Shown here piece after piece: positions 44,250-55,113 of a stretch of DNA of 64,000 nt. Source of the DNA: Podospora pseudocomata (lineage: Eukaryota; Ascomycota; Sordariomycetes; Sordariales; Podosporaceae); the NCBI RefSeq assembly GCF_035222375.1, contig NW_026946365.1, forward strand, positions 1 through 64,000. Direction: 5' to 3'. Each line of letters begins with the position of its first letter. The stretch's first letter is position 1. Made by a program: the position numbers and the translations under genes. A model generated the notes under the pieces. That model saw only the letters and a list, made by a program, of their open reading frames with translations. It was not told where the DNA came from and searched no databases.

Positions 44250-45255
44250 ATGGCTGCAGCTGCTGTTGCCTCTCCTGCTGTCAATGCCATTGGGCCCATC
44301 AACTCCCATGGTTTAGAATCCGGCAAGCCTCTCAAGCACAACGTCCACACCAAATTCAACTATTACAAGGACCCTGGCGATGGTTCTGCCCCTGCCCCAT
44401 ATGTTATTGGGTAAAGCCACGGTCTCCCCTTCCTTGAGGCATCATGTTGCCCGTTAACAGTTGCTTACAATTGCTTCTAGTCGTCCAGAGACCTTGATTG
44501 AGCGCCCTCGTGTTGAGATCGACGCAGTCGTCACCGATATTACGGGCGACGAGAGCAAGTACACGCTTGATAGTCACGGATTTCAGCTTTACCGGCACGA
44601 AAGCAAAGAGAAGGATTTTTCCGACGATGACAAGATCAAGGCCGAATATTACCCGGAAGTCGAGCAGCTGCTGAAGGATGCGTAAGTCCATGGTCCGAGA
44701 ACTAGACAGAATCCAAAACTGATCAGAGCCAGGACGGGAGCACATCGCGTCTACATCTTTGACCACACAATTCGCCGCGGTAGCCAGGATAACCGTGCAC
44801 CTGACGCTGGATTCCGTGGTCCCGTACGCAGCGTCCACGTTGACCAATCGTACGAGGCATCTCGCCAAAGGGTGCGCTATCACTTGCCGGACGAGGCGGA
44901 TGAGCTCCTTGGTAAACGGTTTCAAATCATCAATGTCTGGCGTCCAATCAAGACCATCTTCCGCGACCCTCTGGGCGTGGCTGATGCTCATTCGGTTCCG
45001 GACTCAGATCTGATTGGTGCTGCTCTTATCTACCCTGATCGAGCCGGTGAGACATATGTGGTGAAGCCCAACTCATCCCACAAGTGGTACTTCAAATACG
45101 CGCAGACCACTGAGGAGGTTACTTTGATCAAGTGCTTCGATACCGAGGAGGGGGTCGCAAGAAGGGTGCCGCACTCTTCGTTCATTGACCCAGATGAGGA
45201 AGATAAGGCACCAAGGGAGAGCATCGAGGTTCGGACTTTGGTCTTTTATGATTAG
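44250..45255 (+). CDS. CmcJ/AsaB-like hydroxylase/desaturase family protein, 294 aa
   Basis: Three exons, 44250-44410, 44481-44681 and 44733-45255; introns GTAAAG...CTAG and GTAAGT...CCAG; phases agree. The family (CmcJ of cephamycin synthesis, AsaB of aspergillic acid, GA4-desaturase-like proteins) is linked to oxidative steps in secondary metabolism. The sequence shows KFNYYKDPGDGS, the mid-part HGFQLYRHES, then GAHRVYIFDHTIRR, VRSVHVDQSYEASRQRV (the HxD pair expected of the iron-binding facial triad), INVWRPI, DLIGAALIYP and a late PHSSFIDP. The conserved HxD and downstream H fit a 2-oxoglutarate/Fe-type cupin fold. No other biosynthetic genes lie beside it, so the substrate is unknown. 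Confidence 0.9.
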
Positions 45256-45555
45256 GAATGTTATTTCGATGATGATAACGGATGAAGATGGATCAAATTG
45301 GGTAATCAATGACTGAATACATGTTCCTCCATCCCCAAAGTCCTTGTCCGGTTGCTACAACTGCATATTTTGTGTCCAAGAATCACGATCGATACCTATT
45401 ACGATCAGCCATCTAGATAAGTCAATCGACTGGCACTCCAGGAGCCTTGCTGTAAGCCCAGTGTCAAGCCTTCTGGTCCGCACGGGGAATTGATAGCTAT
45501 TAGATAATTACTGCTACCCAGGTATTACACTGTATTCCATGACACTTCCTCCCCC
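45256..45555. other. Convergent intergenic region
   Basis: Shared 3' side of two convergent genes. No further feature was recognised. Confidence 0.45.
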
Positions 45556-47169
45556 TTATTTGGCCCTTTTGACGACAAAGGCGCCCCGTTCAATGGTGTT
45601 GATGAGGATAAATCCACTCTTGAAGAAGGGGTAGTGACTCCAAGTGCCGACGAAATCCAAGATACCACCCTCTGGAAGAGCATCATCCTCGGGGTAAATG
45701 TCAAAGAAGCCAACCTCCTTCACTCGGGCACCGGTAGGGTCCCTGGACAAGCTTGATACATCTAGAATTCTCAAGCCAGAGCCGTAGTTGCTTTGGTAAG
45801 AGAGACCGTCAATGACAAACTGGTTGTGGTCAATGCCGTAAGCAGCGCTCCGGAAGAAGCCAGTTTGCTTGGGGCTCTCAAGAGAGCGAATGTCCCAAAA
45901 GTAAGTGATTGGATACCCGCTGGCAGCCGGACCGACACCGTTAACCTCGTCAAGCTCATCATCAAGGACGAGGAACTCCTGCCAGGCAGTGTTAGTGACC
46001 CAGCCTTGATGAGTATCTTTTGGAAAATCTGGTTAGCACATGCGTGGAAGACTGGTGGCAGTGAAATCTTACAGGCTGCTCCTTCGTAACTGGTGCGTGA
46101 GATGATGTTGGTGGCGTTCTTGTCAGTAACATCGTAGCTAGGAGAAAGGTTAGCCATGGAAGTCCTACAATACCGCCTAAAGCACTTACATGGTCAAGGT
46201 GTCCTCGTTGTAACCGTAGCAAATGTCCCGGCCCCAGTACTTGAAATCAGGACCCCGGTATGTCAGGCACTGAGCGTCATGGACGTATCCGTCACCTGCG
46301 GCGCATCCGAGCGTCTTGGGCTTGGCTGGGTCCTTGAGATCGATGAAGATGAGGCCGGACCGGCAAGCGCTGGTGCGGGGTGCAGCGCCGACGGCGACGG
46401 CATACTGCTTTTCCTCATTGACAACAACGTTATGAGTGCGGCCAATGGGCAGGTCGTTCCACCAGGAAGTGACATCCTTCTCGGGGTCAAAGGTGACGGG
46501 CTTCTTGGGGTTGATCTTGGTAAGCTTGCTCATATCAAACACCTGGACACCGTGGCCGGCGGCCTCGGATCCGATGATGATAAAATTCTTATACCCCCTG
46601 ATCTCACGCCAGATGAGGGGCTCAATGCCCTTGGTCTGAGGAAGACGGCCGAGGTAGACAAGCTTGCCCTGTTTGTTGATCTCGGCAAAGGCGGCGCCAT
46701 CAGCCTGAGCGATGACGACAAACTCACGGCCATCACGGCTGGTCCAGCCCCACGAGGACGAACCCTCGCCAGTGGCGGATCCCAGATCAGCGTGCGACAC
46801 GAAATCGTAAAAATCCACCTGTTGGGCATGGTCAGAGTGTGGTTCGTCCGTCTCGGATTCAGGTGTGCAAAGGGCTCACACCTTGTTGCACTTGAACGTA
46901 TTCATGGCATCGCCGGGGATGACAGCCGCAACGCCATTCTTGCAGCGGATGGCACCGTCACCGCCCCGCGACTTCCATTTCTTGGAGTTGAAGTGACCGG
47001 CTTTGAGCTCACGGTTCCATGTGGCATGCTTCTTGGCCATCAACTGCTCGTGGACGGCACCACTGTCATAAATCTTGGCCACGGCCGGGTCCGGGGCGAC
47101 TTCTTTGGCAGCAGCACCATGGGCCAAGAGGGCCGTGATGGCTGCGGTGACGAGCTGAATTGTCCTCAT
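45556..47169 (-). CDS. Secreted beta-propeller, LVIVD/choice-of-anchor B-like protein, 480 aa
   Basis: Four exons, 47169-46882, 46818-46190, 46137-46073 and 46016-45556; all donors are GT, acceptors AG, and phases agree. The signal peptide is MRTIQLVTAAITALLAHGAA. The body contains repeated propeller-type strands (SSWGWTSRDGREFVVI, GHGVQVFDMSKL, RSGLIFIDLKDPAKP, GLRILDVSSLSRDP) and paired Cys around GDGYVHDAQCLTY and GRDICYGYNED. The aspartates in DVT, DLKDP and DVSSL recall calcium-like sites of this family. It is extracellular and of unknown activity. A 343-codon open frame on the opposite strand (46156-47187) is a shadow of this gene. Confidence 0.9.
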
Positions 47170-48652
47170 GATGGAGCTTTGCCGTAGTTGTCCGAGGGTG
47201 ATCTGAAGGTGGAAAGAGAAGCTGAGAGGTGTCTGGCATTTCAAAACAACAGCCTTGGTGCTTTTATAGCGATTGTTCATGTCCACAAGATGCTCTCTCC
47301 TGTAGTGTCAACCCTGATCCATGTCTCGCAACCTTCCTCCTGTTCGAGACATGTTGTGCTAGGATCCATCTCGGCATCGTAGCTGCCCATCTCTGATCAG
47401 AGTCCAGACGAATGTTGGAGATGTCGCCATAGACTCCTGGCCTGTTCTATCGATTTTGCGGTGCAACATGTGCTTACTTCTCCTTCCTGTTTGGGGAGGT
47501 TGTATCAAAAATACTAAGATAAGTTGGTCCATGCCGGGGTCTCTGAGGATTCGCAATCGACATTCGTTCGTTGCATGATAACACCCAGTGCAGTGCCCGT
47601 GGGCCAAGACAGTCGACACCCAAACTCCCGGGATGGAATATGCCAGTGTACAACAATGATCGCATAAGCCTCTGTTGCTCTATGTATGGGGGAATGCTGC
47701 AATCAACGCAGGGCCAAAGGCCAAGGTTTTGGTATTGCGTTCGGTATTGGGGAGGCGGACACAACCGGGCGGCGAAGACCGTTATCGATGCTGCAGGACG
47801 CCACCTAGTAGGTGCGGGGACGTTTTACCTCCTTCCAGATTGGGTCGGGCTCCATGTCGGGAGCATCCTCATCGTGGTTCCAGCCTCCATTCAACAAGAT
47901 GCTCACGAGTGCCCTAAGGCTGGTCGGAATAAGTGTTTGGCTTCTTGTCCACTATACGAGGGCAAGTCCATCGGAAATTTCCTGACTGAGCGACCAAATC
48001 TGTTCAATAACCACCTGCCCTATGGTACGTAAGGTATTTTGCCGACCGGCCTTTCTCGCATCATGTCGATCGCGACACTTCGTTGGCCGCGCGAGGCAGC
48101 ATTCGCATCTTAAAACGACATTGTTTCCGACTTGCCCATTCAACGTTGCCTTCCTAAAAAAGCTTGTCATTCATAAGCTTCCATCTTCCCTGCAGTTGAC
48201 AACAAGGGCTGTGCGGTCTGGGCCTTTGCTCAAGAACCCGGGGGGTTTGTCATCTCCGTCTGATGAATGCATGGCCGTGGCGCCAGCAGAGTGAAGGCAG
48301 CAACACCTGCTTCTCTGGGTGCCTACAGAAACGGTCGCACTTGGATGGTCTAATCTGCTGAGCTACATGTCACCGCATGCTCGTATTCAATGAAGCTGTG
48401 CTATGCTGAGGCAGACTGGGTCGTACCAACGGCTGTGTCTGGTGTGGCAGGTCGGTTTTGATGGGCACTTGGAGCGCGTGAGGTCGAGCTATGGGGGAGC
48501 GTCTTGAGCAAAACACGTGTTACTATTGCAAGCACCATTCATGAGATTTCGCTATCACTAAAAAGGCTACCACCGAGGAAATCAGTGCAGACGCGCCCCC
48601 TCCAAGGGAGGTCAAGTTCTTGTTCCCGTCAAGATGACAGGTTTCTCTTTCG
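47170..48652. other. Intergenic, 1.5 kb, no gene accepted
   Basis: A 153-codon rightward frame (47571-48032) has no recognisable motif or convincing start context. No repeat structure was seen. Confidence 0.4.
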
Positions 48653-49390
48653 CTAAAGCATCAATGACTGAATCGGGAAGATACAGTGATCCTTGACCAG
48701 TTGCTTTGGCGTTAACACAAGCCATTGAGCAATGCTGATGTCGTTGAACTCGGGGACTTGCAATACGTCGAGGAAAATCAGATCCTTGGTGCCTGTGTTT
48801 TCAATGAAGTGCCCCTCGGCGGCAGGAACAAATCTATCTCCGCCGACCGCGAAGTCAAAGGTTCTGGAGGCGGCGGGGTCTCCAATTCTGTTGTTCTATC
48901 AGACAGAGCCTTGAAGGAAGAACAGACATCGACAGCGTATGTGTCGTCGACAAAGGAGCAACCTTTGTCATCTACCAATGCTTGAGCATCAAGGCCAGCT
49001 CGTTGGCGGAATGTACTAGGAGCGAGCCGCATATCTAGGTACTCAGGCCATGACTTTTGCCGCAGGGAAACAGATGCATTTCTCTGTCTTGCCCATCCAG
49101 AGTTCTTACCAGTCCCTGATCTATCTTGTAATATGCCCATTGGCCACATCAGTTTGGGCATGTCACCCACACAAGATCCAGGAGGAGCAGACTAGATTCA
49201 CTGCGGAGTGAGCCACCAGATTCTGCCATAGTCGGTGTTGGCGACTTGACTCCCTTCCAAGACCGTCGTTCTCCCCGTAGTCCCCTATTTAGTGTCATCT
49301 TTAGAAAACAACATAGGGGGTTCGTCATCGTGACGTACTGAGGATACGGCAAGGCCAAATTCCTGGTAATTGAATAAGCAAGATCCATGG
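48653..49390 (-). pseudogene. Oxalate decarboxylase-like bicupin, remnant
   Basis: Only the C-terminal cupin is clearly readable: ASRTFDFAVGGDRFVPAAEG, GHFIENTGTKDLIFLDVLQV and NDISIAQWLVLTPKQLVKDH, ending at a stop at 48653. In this family the ...TFDF.AGD..YVP...GHYIENTG block carries the last metal-binding His, which is kept. Upstream, as far as about 49390, short pieces in different frames (for example TPTMAESGGSLR) suggest the rest of the gene, but the first cupin with its His cluster cannot be followed. Oxalate decarboxylase converts oxalate to formate and CO2. Confidence 0.6.
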
Positions 49391-50095
49391 GGGGGAGTTA
49401 TTTGAAATCCAACCGTTTGTGCCTTCGTACATTTGTGAACAGGGGCTCAGGGTCTGGAATCAGCATTTCTTATAGCATGGCGAAGCTTGTCTCGTCCTCG
49501 AAACCACTGGCACCGTGCCTTTTCGTACTTGTGACGGAGAGTATCCATTCTCCTTTGATTCGACAGAAATTTCTTTTCCAGAGTATGGGAGCGTATAAGC
49601 ACCTTGATCGCCTTGGACTTGGAAGATGCAGTTTGGACAGCACACTCTTGCTAATGGCAAGCTTCAAAGATTCGTTTTTCTTGGAAAATACATTGTATGA
49701 CGACTGGAGAACTGTATTGATGTAGGAAAATCGCACCGTATATATCAGTTAGTAACCCCATGGTAAACAACCTTTTTGACATGAAGTAGTGCGGTTGATG
49801 AAGTGGGTGGGCTTTTTGGCGAATGGTCCGGTGAGCGAGAGTGACGGGATGAATGCTAATCATGAAAGGGATACCTGTACCCGTATTGTGAATCGCAGTC
49901 AAAGAGATCGGACAACAGTCGGCGGACAGTCGGTGACTTGGGCGGCCAGACTAACATGACGCTATCAAATACACCGAACGCACAGACCACCGTCCACCCT
50001 TATCAGTCGAAAATTTGTTGCTGATTGAGTGAGTGTGTGAGAACCTCAATGACCACCAAGTCACTCGCTCATAATCTTACCGCAGCCGTTTTAAA
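49391..50095. other. Intergenic, no gene seen
   Basis: Promoter side of the SET-domain gene. Short frames on both strands show no motifs. Confidence 0.4.
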
Positions 50096-51644
50096 ATGGA
50101 GGTCGATAGCGACGCAGACTCCCGGTTTTTGGAGGGGACACGTCATTTTCTCTCCTGGTTCCAATCTCTGCCGGGAGCAACCTTCCATAAGCATATTGCG
50201 ATTGAGGATCTGAGGAGTCGAAATGCAGGACGGGGTATTGGTGAGACTTCCTGGGTTCCGCTTGCAATCTTGCGCTTTTTGCTGACAAGACACCCAAACA
50301 GTCGCCCAGGCCGACATTGCTGCCGACACAGTTCTCTTCACTATCCCACGCAACAGCATTCTTTGCGCGGCAACCTCCCCCTTAAAAGACAAACTCCCTG
50401 AAATATTTGACCTCGATAATGATGATGAGGACGAGTCTGGAGATGAAAGTGATGGCGATAACCAAAACTCTTGGACGCTCCTGATCCTCATCCTCATCCA
50501 CGAATATCTGCAAGGGTCCTCCTCTCAGTGGAAGCCTTACCTCGACGTCCTCCCCTCCACCTTCAACACCCCTATGTTCTGGACACCCTCGCAGCTTTCC
50601 TTCCTTCAAGCTTCTGCCGTTACATCCAAGATCGGTCAGGAGGAGGCCGATAAGATGATCGCATCCAAGATCCTCCCTGTCATCCGCTCCCACCCCCAAA
50701 TATTCTTCCCCTCGTCAGCCACGCCCCTCTCCGATGACCAACTCATCCAGCTGGCGCACCGCATGGGCTCCACCATCATGTCATATGCTTTTGATCTTGA
50801 GCAGGACATGGAGATCCCCGAGCAGCTGGAGAACGACGACGAATGGGAGGAGGACCGCGAAGGGAAAACTATGCTGGGGATGGTGCCCATGGCAGACATT
50901 TTGAACGCCGACGCCGAGTTCAATGTGCACATCAACCACGCCGAAGATGCCCTGACTGCTGTCTCACTCCGCCCCATCAGAAAGGGGGAGGAGATTCTCA
51001 ACTTTTACGGCCCGCTATCGAGTGCCGAGCTGCTCCGACGGTATGGATACGTCACGGAGAAGCATGCCAGGTGGGATGTGGTCGAGTTGTCTTGGAGTCT
51101 CATTTCGTCTGCGCTGCAGTCCAAGCTCCAAGCCCAGCCAGAGGTCTGGGAAAAGGTATGCGCGTTGGTGCAGCAGGACGAGGAGTTTGAGGAGGCATTC
51201 GTTCTGGAACGTCAGAGTCCGGATCCTTCGTCCACAGGGTTGTTGGAAGAGCCGGCCGAGTTTACCTCTCTCCCCGACGAGCTCGGTGAGCAGTTCAAGC
51301 TTTGTCTAAAGGCCTGCAAAAAAATAACCGACAGCAAAAACGATATGGCCCTTCGCGCACTGAACGACAAGGACTGGAGAAAGAGGTTATACCTAGAAAC
51401 CATATTGGAGGCTGTGACGCAGAGAGAAAGGGAATACGGTACCACACTAGAGCAGGATGATCAGCTCCTCAGTGCTAATCCGTCCGACCAACGAGAAAAG
51501 ATGGCTGTGTGGGTGCGCCGGGGGGAGAAGCTTGTTCTAAGAGAAGCACGAGCGTGGATCACCACGCAGCTCGAGGAGCTGAGAAACAGACCCGTGGATC
51601 AGCCACAAGACGAAGGGAGGGCGGCGAAGAGGAGGAGAATATAA
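50096..51644 (+). CDS. SET-domain protein-lysine methyltransferase, SETD6/Rkm4 group, 495 aa
   Basis: Two exons, 50096-50240 and 50302-51644, with a GTGAGA...ACAG intron containing a GCTGAC branch. The first exon gives MEVDSDADSRFLEGTRHFL and a GRGI that matches the GRG start of Rubisco-LSMT-type SET domains. IAADTVLFTIPRNSIL follows, then the inserted helical iSET region (WTLLILILIHEYLQGSSSQW, TPMFWTPSQLSFL). The SET core has MVPMADILNADAEFNVHI, and EEILNFYGPLSSAELLRRYG contains the NFYG/Tyr motif. A Rubisco-substrate-binding-like helical domain lies behind. Members methylate ribosomal proteins (Rkm4 on Rpl42) or other targets from AdoMet. The length is close to yeast Rkm4. The reading is intact. 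Confidence 0.92.
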
Positions 51645-51829
51645 TTATGTGGAAAAGTTAATAAATTATTAAGATGATATCGTGACAAGGTGTACCCATC
51701 GGCTGTGCCTCTGATCGGTATAAGGTAAGCCAGATTATGAAAAGAAAGGAAAACCCCAACATGGTCGTTCCTGAACCCTAGCCGTGGATGTCAAACATGT
51801 CCCAAGACTGCAAGCCATCTCAAAGCAGG

Positions 51830-53560
51830 TCATGCCTTGTCCTTTGGCTTCTTTCGTATCAACCCCGCATCAAGGACATTGATGGAGATTGGCCCGCTCT
51901 CATTAGAGCCTGCCGTGCTTTGCCCTGTCTCTTGTGATGGCCCTTTCCTGCGCACTAGTCCTGTCAAGTTGGTCACGACGGCCCCCTGATTACCACTGCT
52001 CACACTCCCAAAGAGGTTTCCTTGTGTCTTAGCCTTACCGAGAACCGAAGCACCCCACTCGTCAGCGCCAACGCCTGCCTGACTGATCCAGCGCCGAGAA
52101 CTTCCCACCGCCTTGTCCAGTGTCGAAAAGTCCAGGTGCAACAGAAGCTCGATATCCCTCTTGTATTCCGACTCGCTGACCACTTTGGCACCCCGTCCTT
52201 CTGGGGGCCAGTAATAGTACTTTGTCGACGTCGGTCGGTCGAGTAGATAGTTGCGGAGCTGGCGCTTCACCTTGGGCGGTCGCGATATGATGGGGCCCGT
52301 CAGCTTCTTCTTCTTTCTCTTCAACTTGTCCTTTTTCTTGCGACGATCTGGTTGCGGGGGCGAACCATCCAAATCTTGTTTCAGCGGGCTGCCTCTATTG
52401 GAGCGGGGAGTCTGAGCGAGGATATCCACGCGCCGACGGGGAGGTGTGGAGGGTGGGTTGTGAGACAAGAATGGCGCGTCAAATGACGAAGCGGACGTGT
52501 TAGTCTTTGCTTGGGCGGCAGTATCCTTCTTGATGGGGTTAAAAACTAGCCAAATAAAACCAGTGAGCCGTCCACTTGAGCACTCCTGGCGAAACGACAT
52601 CATTTCCCAGAACTGGTCAAGATTTTTGACGCTCGCCCACTTCCATATTCCCTGCTTGCGTTTGGAGACCTCCTCGTCCAGCTCGTCGCGAAATCGGGAT
52701 TTGGGGTCGTCGGGGTAGCGCGGGATCAGGCAGCGCGGCGGCACCCAGTCGAACTCGTCGACGTAATGGGATATCTTTTCCAAGGGATGGCCGATAACCC
52801 AGTTGTCTGCACTCGTAGCTGTCCGTGGAACAAAGGCCCTCGTGTCAGTCTCCTCCAGACCCGGGACGAAGAGGTACCCTTTCGGGGTTCCCCACGCCTC
52901 CCCTCTCAATCCCTCCATCAGTGGGTTGAGCACTCTGCACCACCATTTGACCAGGCCCCGGTCGTCGAGAATATGTTTGCCGTCATTTTGCACGCTACCT
53001 GGAAACAGATACTGCGACTGGGCGCGGGCAAAGAGGTTCACGATGGTCTGTGTGTTCTTGCGTCGACGATGTTCGATCAGGTAGGCGAGGAATATGGCTG
53101 TCACTTGGCGGATGGGCGATGAGGTGCCCTTGGGGAGCTTGAGAAGATGCAGGTAGCCAGTCGAGTCCGCCTTGCCCACGAACAGCGTGGTCGAGTAGGC
53201 TGTCGTGAAGATGAAGATCTCGACAGCAAAGACCAACACCTGGGCTCTGGGCTCGGTGGCTTTGGCCTCGTCGGCACCGGGCGAAGCGCGCTTTAAGGAG
53301 GCAGGCGCATCGTGGTCGCGATCTATCGAGATGGCCAGGAAGTGGCTTTCGCCAAATGTCTTGTCTGGCCGTTCGTCTGGTGGGGCCGAGCAGAGAGGTT
53401 CGGTCTTGGTCGGGGGCGTCGAGAGGTGGTAAACGGCAAACTTGAAGCCGTGAGGCAACACGGCAGCGAGTCGATCGCGAAGGGTGTCGGTGCTGGTTGG
53501 AGTCGGAGTCACACTCTTGAAGGCACGTCTGAAGGTCGAGGATGTGGTGGACGAAGACAT
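51830..53560 (-). CDS. rtt109: Rtt109-type histone acetyltransferase (H3K56), 576 aa
   Basis: A single exon. I choose the ATG at 53560 (MSSSTTSSTFRRAF); the frame stays open upstream to 53737, but only through a Ser-run and low-complexity stretch. The catalytic domain has LRDRLAAVLPHGFKFAVYHL, KTFGESHFLAISID, LLKLPKGTSSPIRQVTAIFL and ARAQSQYLFPGSV. HILDDRGLVKWWCRVL is the fungal Rtt109 signature around the autoacetylated region. A Lys-rich segment (RRKKKDKLKRKKKKLTG) and the C-terminal NYLLDRPTSTKYYYWP follow. Rtt109 acetylates newly made H3 on K56 with chaperones Asf1/Vps75 in nucleosome assembly and genome stability. It is divergent from the mL57 gene with a shared promoter region. Confidence 0.93.
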   Translation of the reverse strand: MSSSTTSSTFRRAFKSVTPTPTSTDTLRDRLAAVLPHGFKFAVYHLSTPPTKTEPLCSAPPDERPDKTFGESHFLAISIDRDHDAPASLKRASPGADEAKATEPRAQVLVFAVEIFIFTTAYSTTLFVGKADSTGYLHLLKLPKGTSSPIRQVTAIFLAYLIEHRRRKNTQTIVNLFARAQSQYLFPGSVQNDGKHILDDRGLVKWWCRVLNPLMEGLRGEAWGTPKGYLFVPGLEETDTRAFVPRTATSADNWVIGHPLEKISHYVDEFDWVPPRCLIPRYPDDPKSRFRDELDEEVSKRKQGIWKWASVKNLDQFWEMMSFRQECSSGRLTGFIWLVFNPIKKDTAAQAKTNTSASSFDAPFLSHNPPSTPPRRRVDILAQTPRSNRGSPLKQDLDGSPPQPDRRKKKDKLKRKKKKLTGPIISRPPKVKRQLRNYLLDRPTSTKYYYWPPEGRGAKVVSESEYKRDIELLLHLDFSTLDKAVGSSRRWISQAGVGADEWGASVLGKAKTQGNLFGSVSSGNQGAVVTNLTGLVRRKGPSQETGQSTAGSNESGPISINVLDAGLIRKKPKDKA

Positions 53561-53639
53561 TGTGGTGGTCGAGGCCCTGGAGACAAAGTGGTATCCCAGG
53601 TTCCAATGCAGTGCCGTGGCAGACAAGATGGAGCCCAGG

Positions 53640-53669
53640 GAGCTGGAGCTGGAGCTGGAGCTGGAGCAG
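53640..53669. repeat. (GAGCTG)n hexanucleotide repeat
   Basis: About five units just upstream of the chosen Rtt109 start. Read leftward they are part of the Ser-rich open stretch. They lie in the shared promoter region of the divergent pair. Confidence 0.9.
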
Positions 53670-54021
53670 GCGTGCCTGGCGTGCTGGGGATCAAGCCTGC
53701 TCGCGTGGGCCGCTTGGCATCCAACTGCATTGGCCAATGGAAAAGGTTTGTTTTGCCCCGCACATCCCTTGCAGCAGTGGGGCTTCGGTGTGGGGTTGTC
53801 GGGCTGAGCCGGCGCCGAAGTTCAGCCGCTTGGCAACGGAAGCGCATTGCAGCTTTGGCTGGGGAGACCGAGAGGACGGAAAAAAATTACAGCGCGATTG
53901 TTGGAGTGCCCGGCGCATGTGCTTGGAAGCAGCAAGACAAACAACACCTCGACCTGTAGCTGGCCATTGCACCTTTGACGAACCAGTCCCGCCCGACGAA
54001 ACCCCAGCAGCCAACAACACC
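53670..54021. promoter_or_regulatory. Bidirectional promoter region of rtt109 and mrpl15
   Basis: About 460 bp separate the two start codons when the repeat at 53640 is included. No coding feature was accepted. A CCAAT (ATTGG on the + strand) lies near 53731. Confidence 0.45.
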
Positions 54022-54977
54022 ATGGCTCTCAATCCCGCGCGGGCGTCCGTCTCGTCGGCCTCCAAGGCTCTGGCAAGATGCACCCGGCCCCCACCATCGT
54101 CGGTTGCCAGCAGTATGGGCCTATCTGCCCGCCAAATGTCGACAGAGACGACACCGACATCAACACCAACCACGGCCGATAGCCAATCAGCCTCCGGGGC
54201 CTCCTCCTCGGAACGTCGCCCGCGATGGTCTTATACCCCAGAACGAATGAAGGGCCCCGGCTTTTCCATCAACATTGTCAAGAACCCCGCGCGCAAGATA
54301 TGGCACGTAAACGAGGACCCAGAAAAGGTCGATGCCGTTTACAACCGGTTCCTGGGAAAGAACGGCGACAAGATGTTGCCCGACGAGATTAAGTGGCTGG
54401 CTGTAACACACAAGAGTTTCGACCAAGGAAGGAGAGGCTTCAACACGAGACTGGCCTATTATGGTGCGCCGGCCCATTCTTCGTCATGACTTGTTTTAGT
54501 GCTGATTCCAGTGTTCACCCCAGGTCGTCAAGTCCTCGCCCTAGAAACTACGCGAAGTATCCTCGCAAATCCGCTCCCTGGGGATGCGGCCCAGGAAGCA
54601 ATCACCTTCTCTGACGAACATGGCCGCGAGCCGTTCCAGCACCCTGCTCTCGCGAATGTCGACAAGCTGTATGCAAGACAACCCTGGGACGTAGTAAGCA
54701 TGGAAAAGATTGCCAAACTCGCCTTTGATGTTGGTCTGGGTGAAATCACCCGGTGGAAACCCAAGATGGTATAGCTCTTCTCCCCCGTTGCCAGTGCCCT
54801 GACTGAATCGACTAACGAATAAACTCTGTCTGGCAGCCTGAAAACCTCGAACTCTCGGGTATTGTTTCTGTACTCAACACATCAGTCTTGGCCATCGTCG
54901 GGGCCGTTTCTCTTCAAAATGGCGCCGAAGCCGCGCATCGCGTTGTCCGCGACAGAATACTAAGGAGACTGGCTTAA
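54022..54977 (+). CDS. mrpl15: Mitochondrial large-subunit ribosomal protein mL57/MRPL15 (RNase III-like), 275 aa
   Basis: Three exons, 54022-54463, 54524-54768 and 54837-54977; donors GTGCGC and GTATAG, acceptors CCAG and GCAG; phases agree. The N-terminus is Ala/Ser/Arg-rich (MALNPARASVSSASKALARC), a mitochondrial presequence. A Ser/Thr linker leads to RRPRWSYTPERMKGPG and the RNase III-type fold: PDEIKWLAVTHKSFDQGRRG, NTRLAYYGRQVLALET. These correspond to the H-x-S-f...N-x-r-L signature, but the catalytic E..D cluster of RNase III is replaced, as in mitoribosomal proteins. The C-terminal helix AEAAHRVVRDRILRRL closes the domain. It is a structural component of the mitoribosome. Confidence 0.9.
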
Positions 54978-55113
54978 CGGCTGCAAGGGTCGAGGCGAGT
55001 GGCATCGTGTATAACCTTGTATTATAGTTTATTGGGCGGGCGGGCAATGTATAAATGGCTGGACAATGCCCTCTCCAGTGACTTGCGATGAACCCCAAAC
55101 GTAGAGTAATAAG

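Noticed and set aside
46156-47187. 343-codon open frame on the + strand
   Set aside because: It lies opposite the four-exon propeller gene, which has a signal peptide, fitting splice sites and conserved strands. The + frame crosses those introns without any domain signal.
47571-48032. 153-codon rightward frame
   Set aside because: Composition and lack of domains or clear start do not support coding; listed as intergenic.
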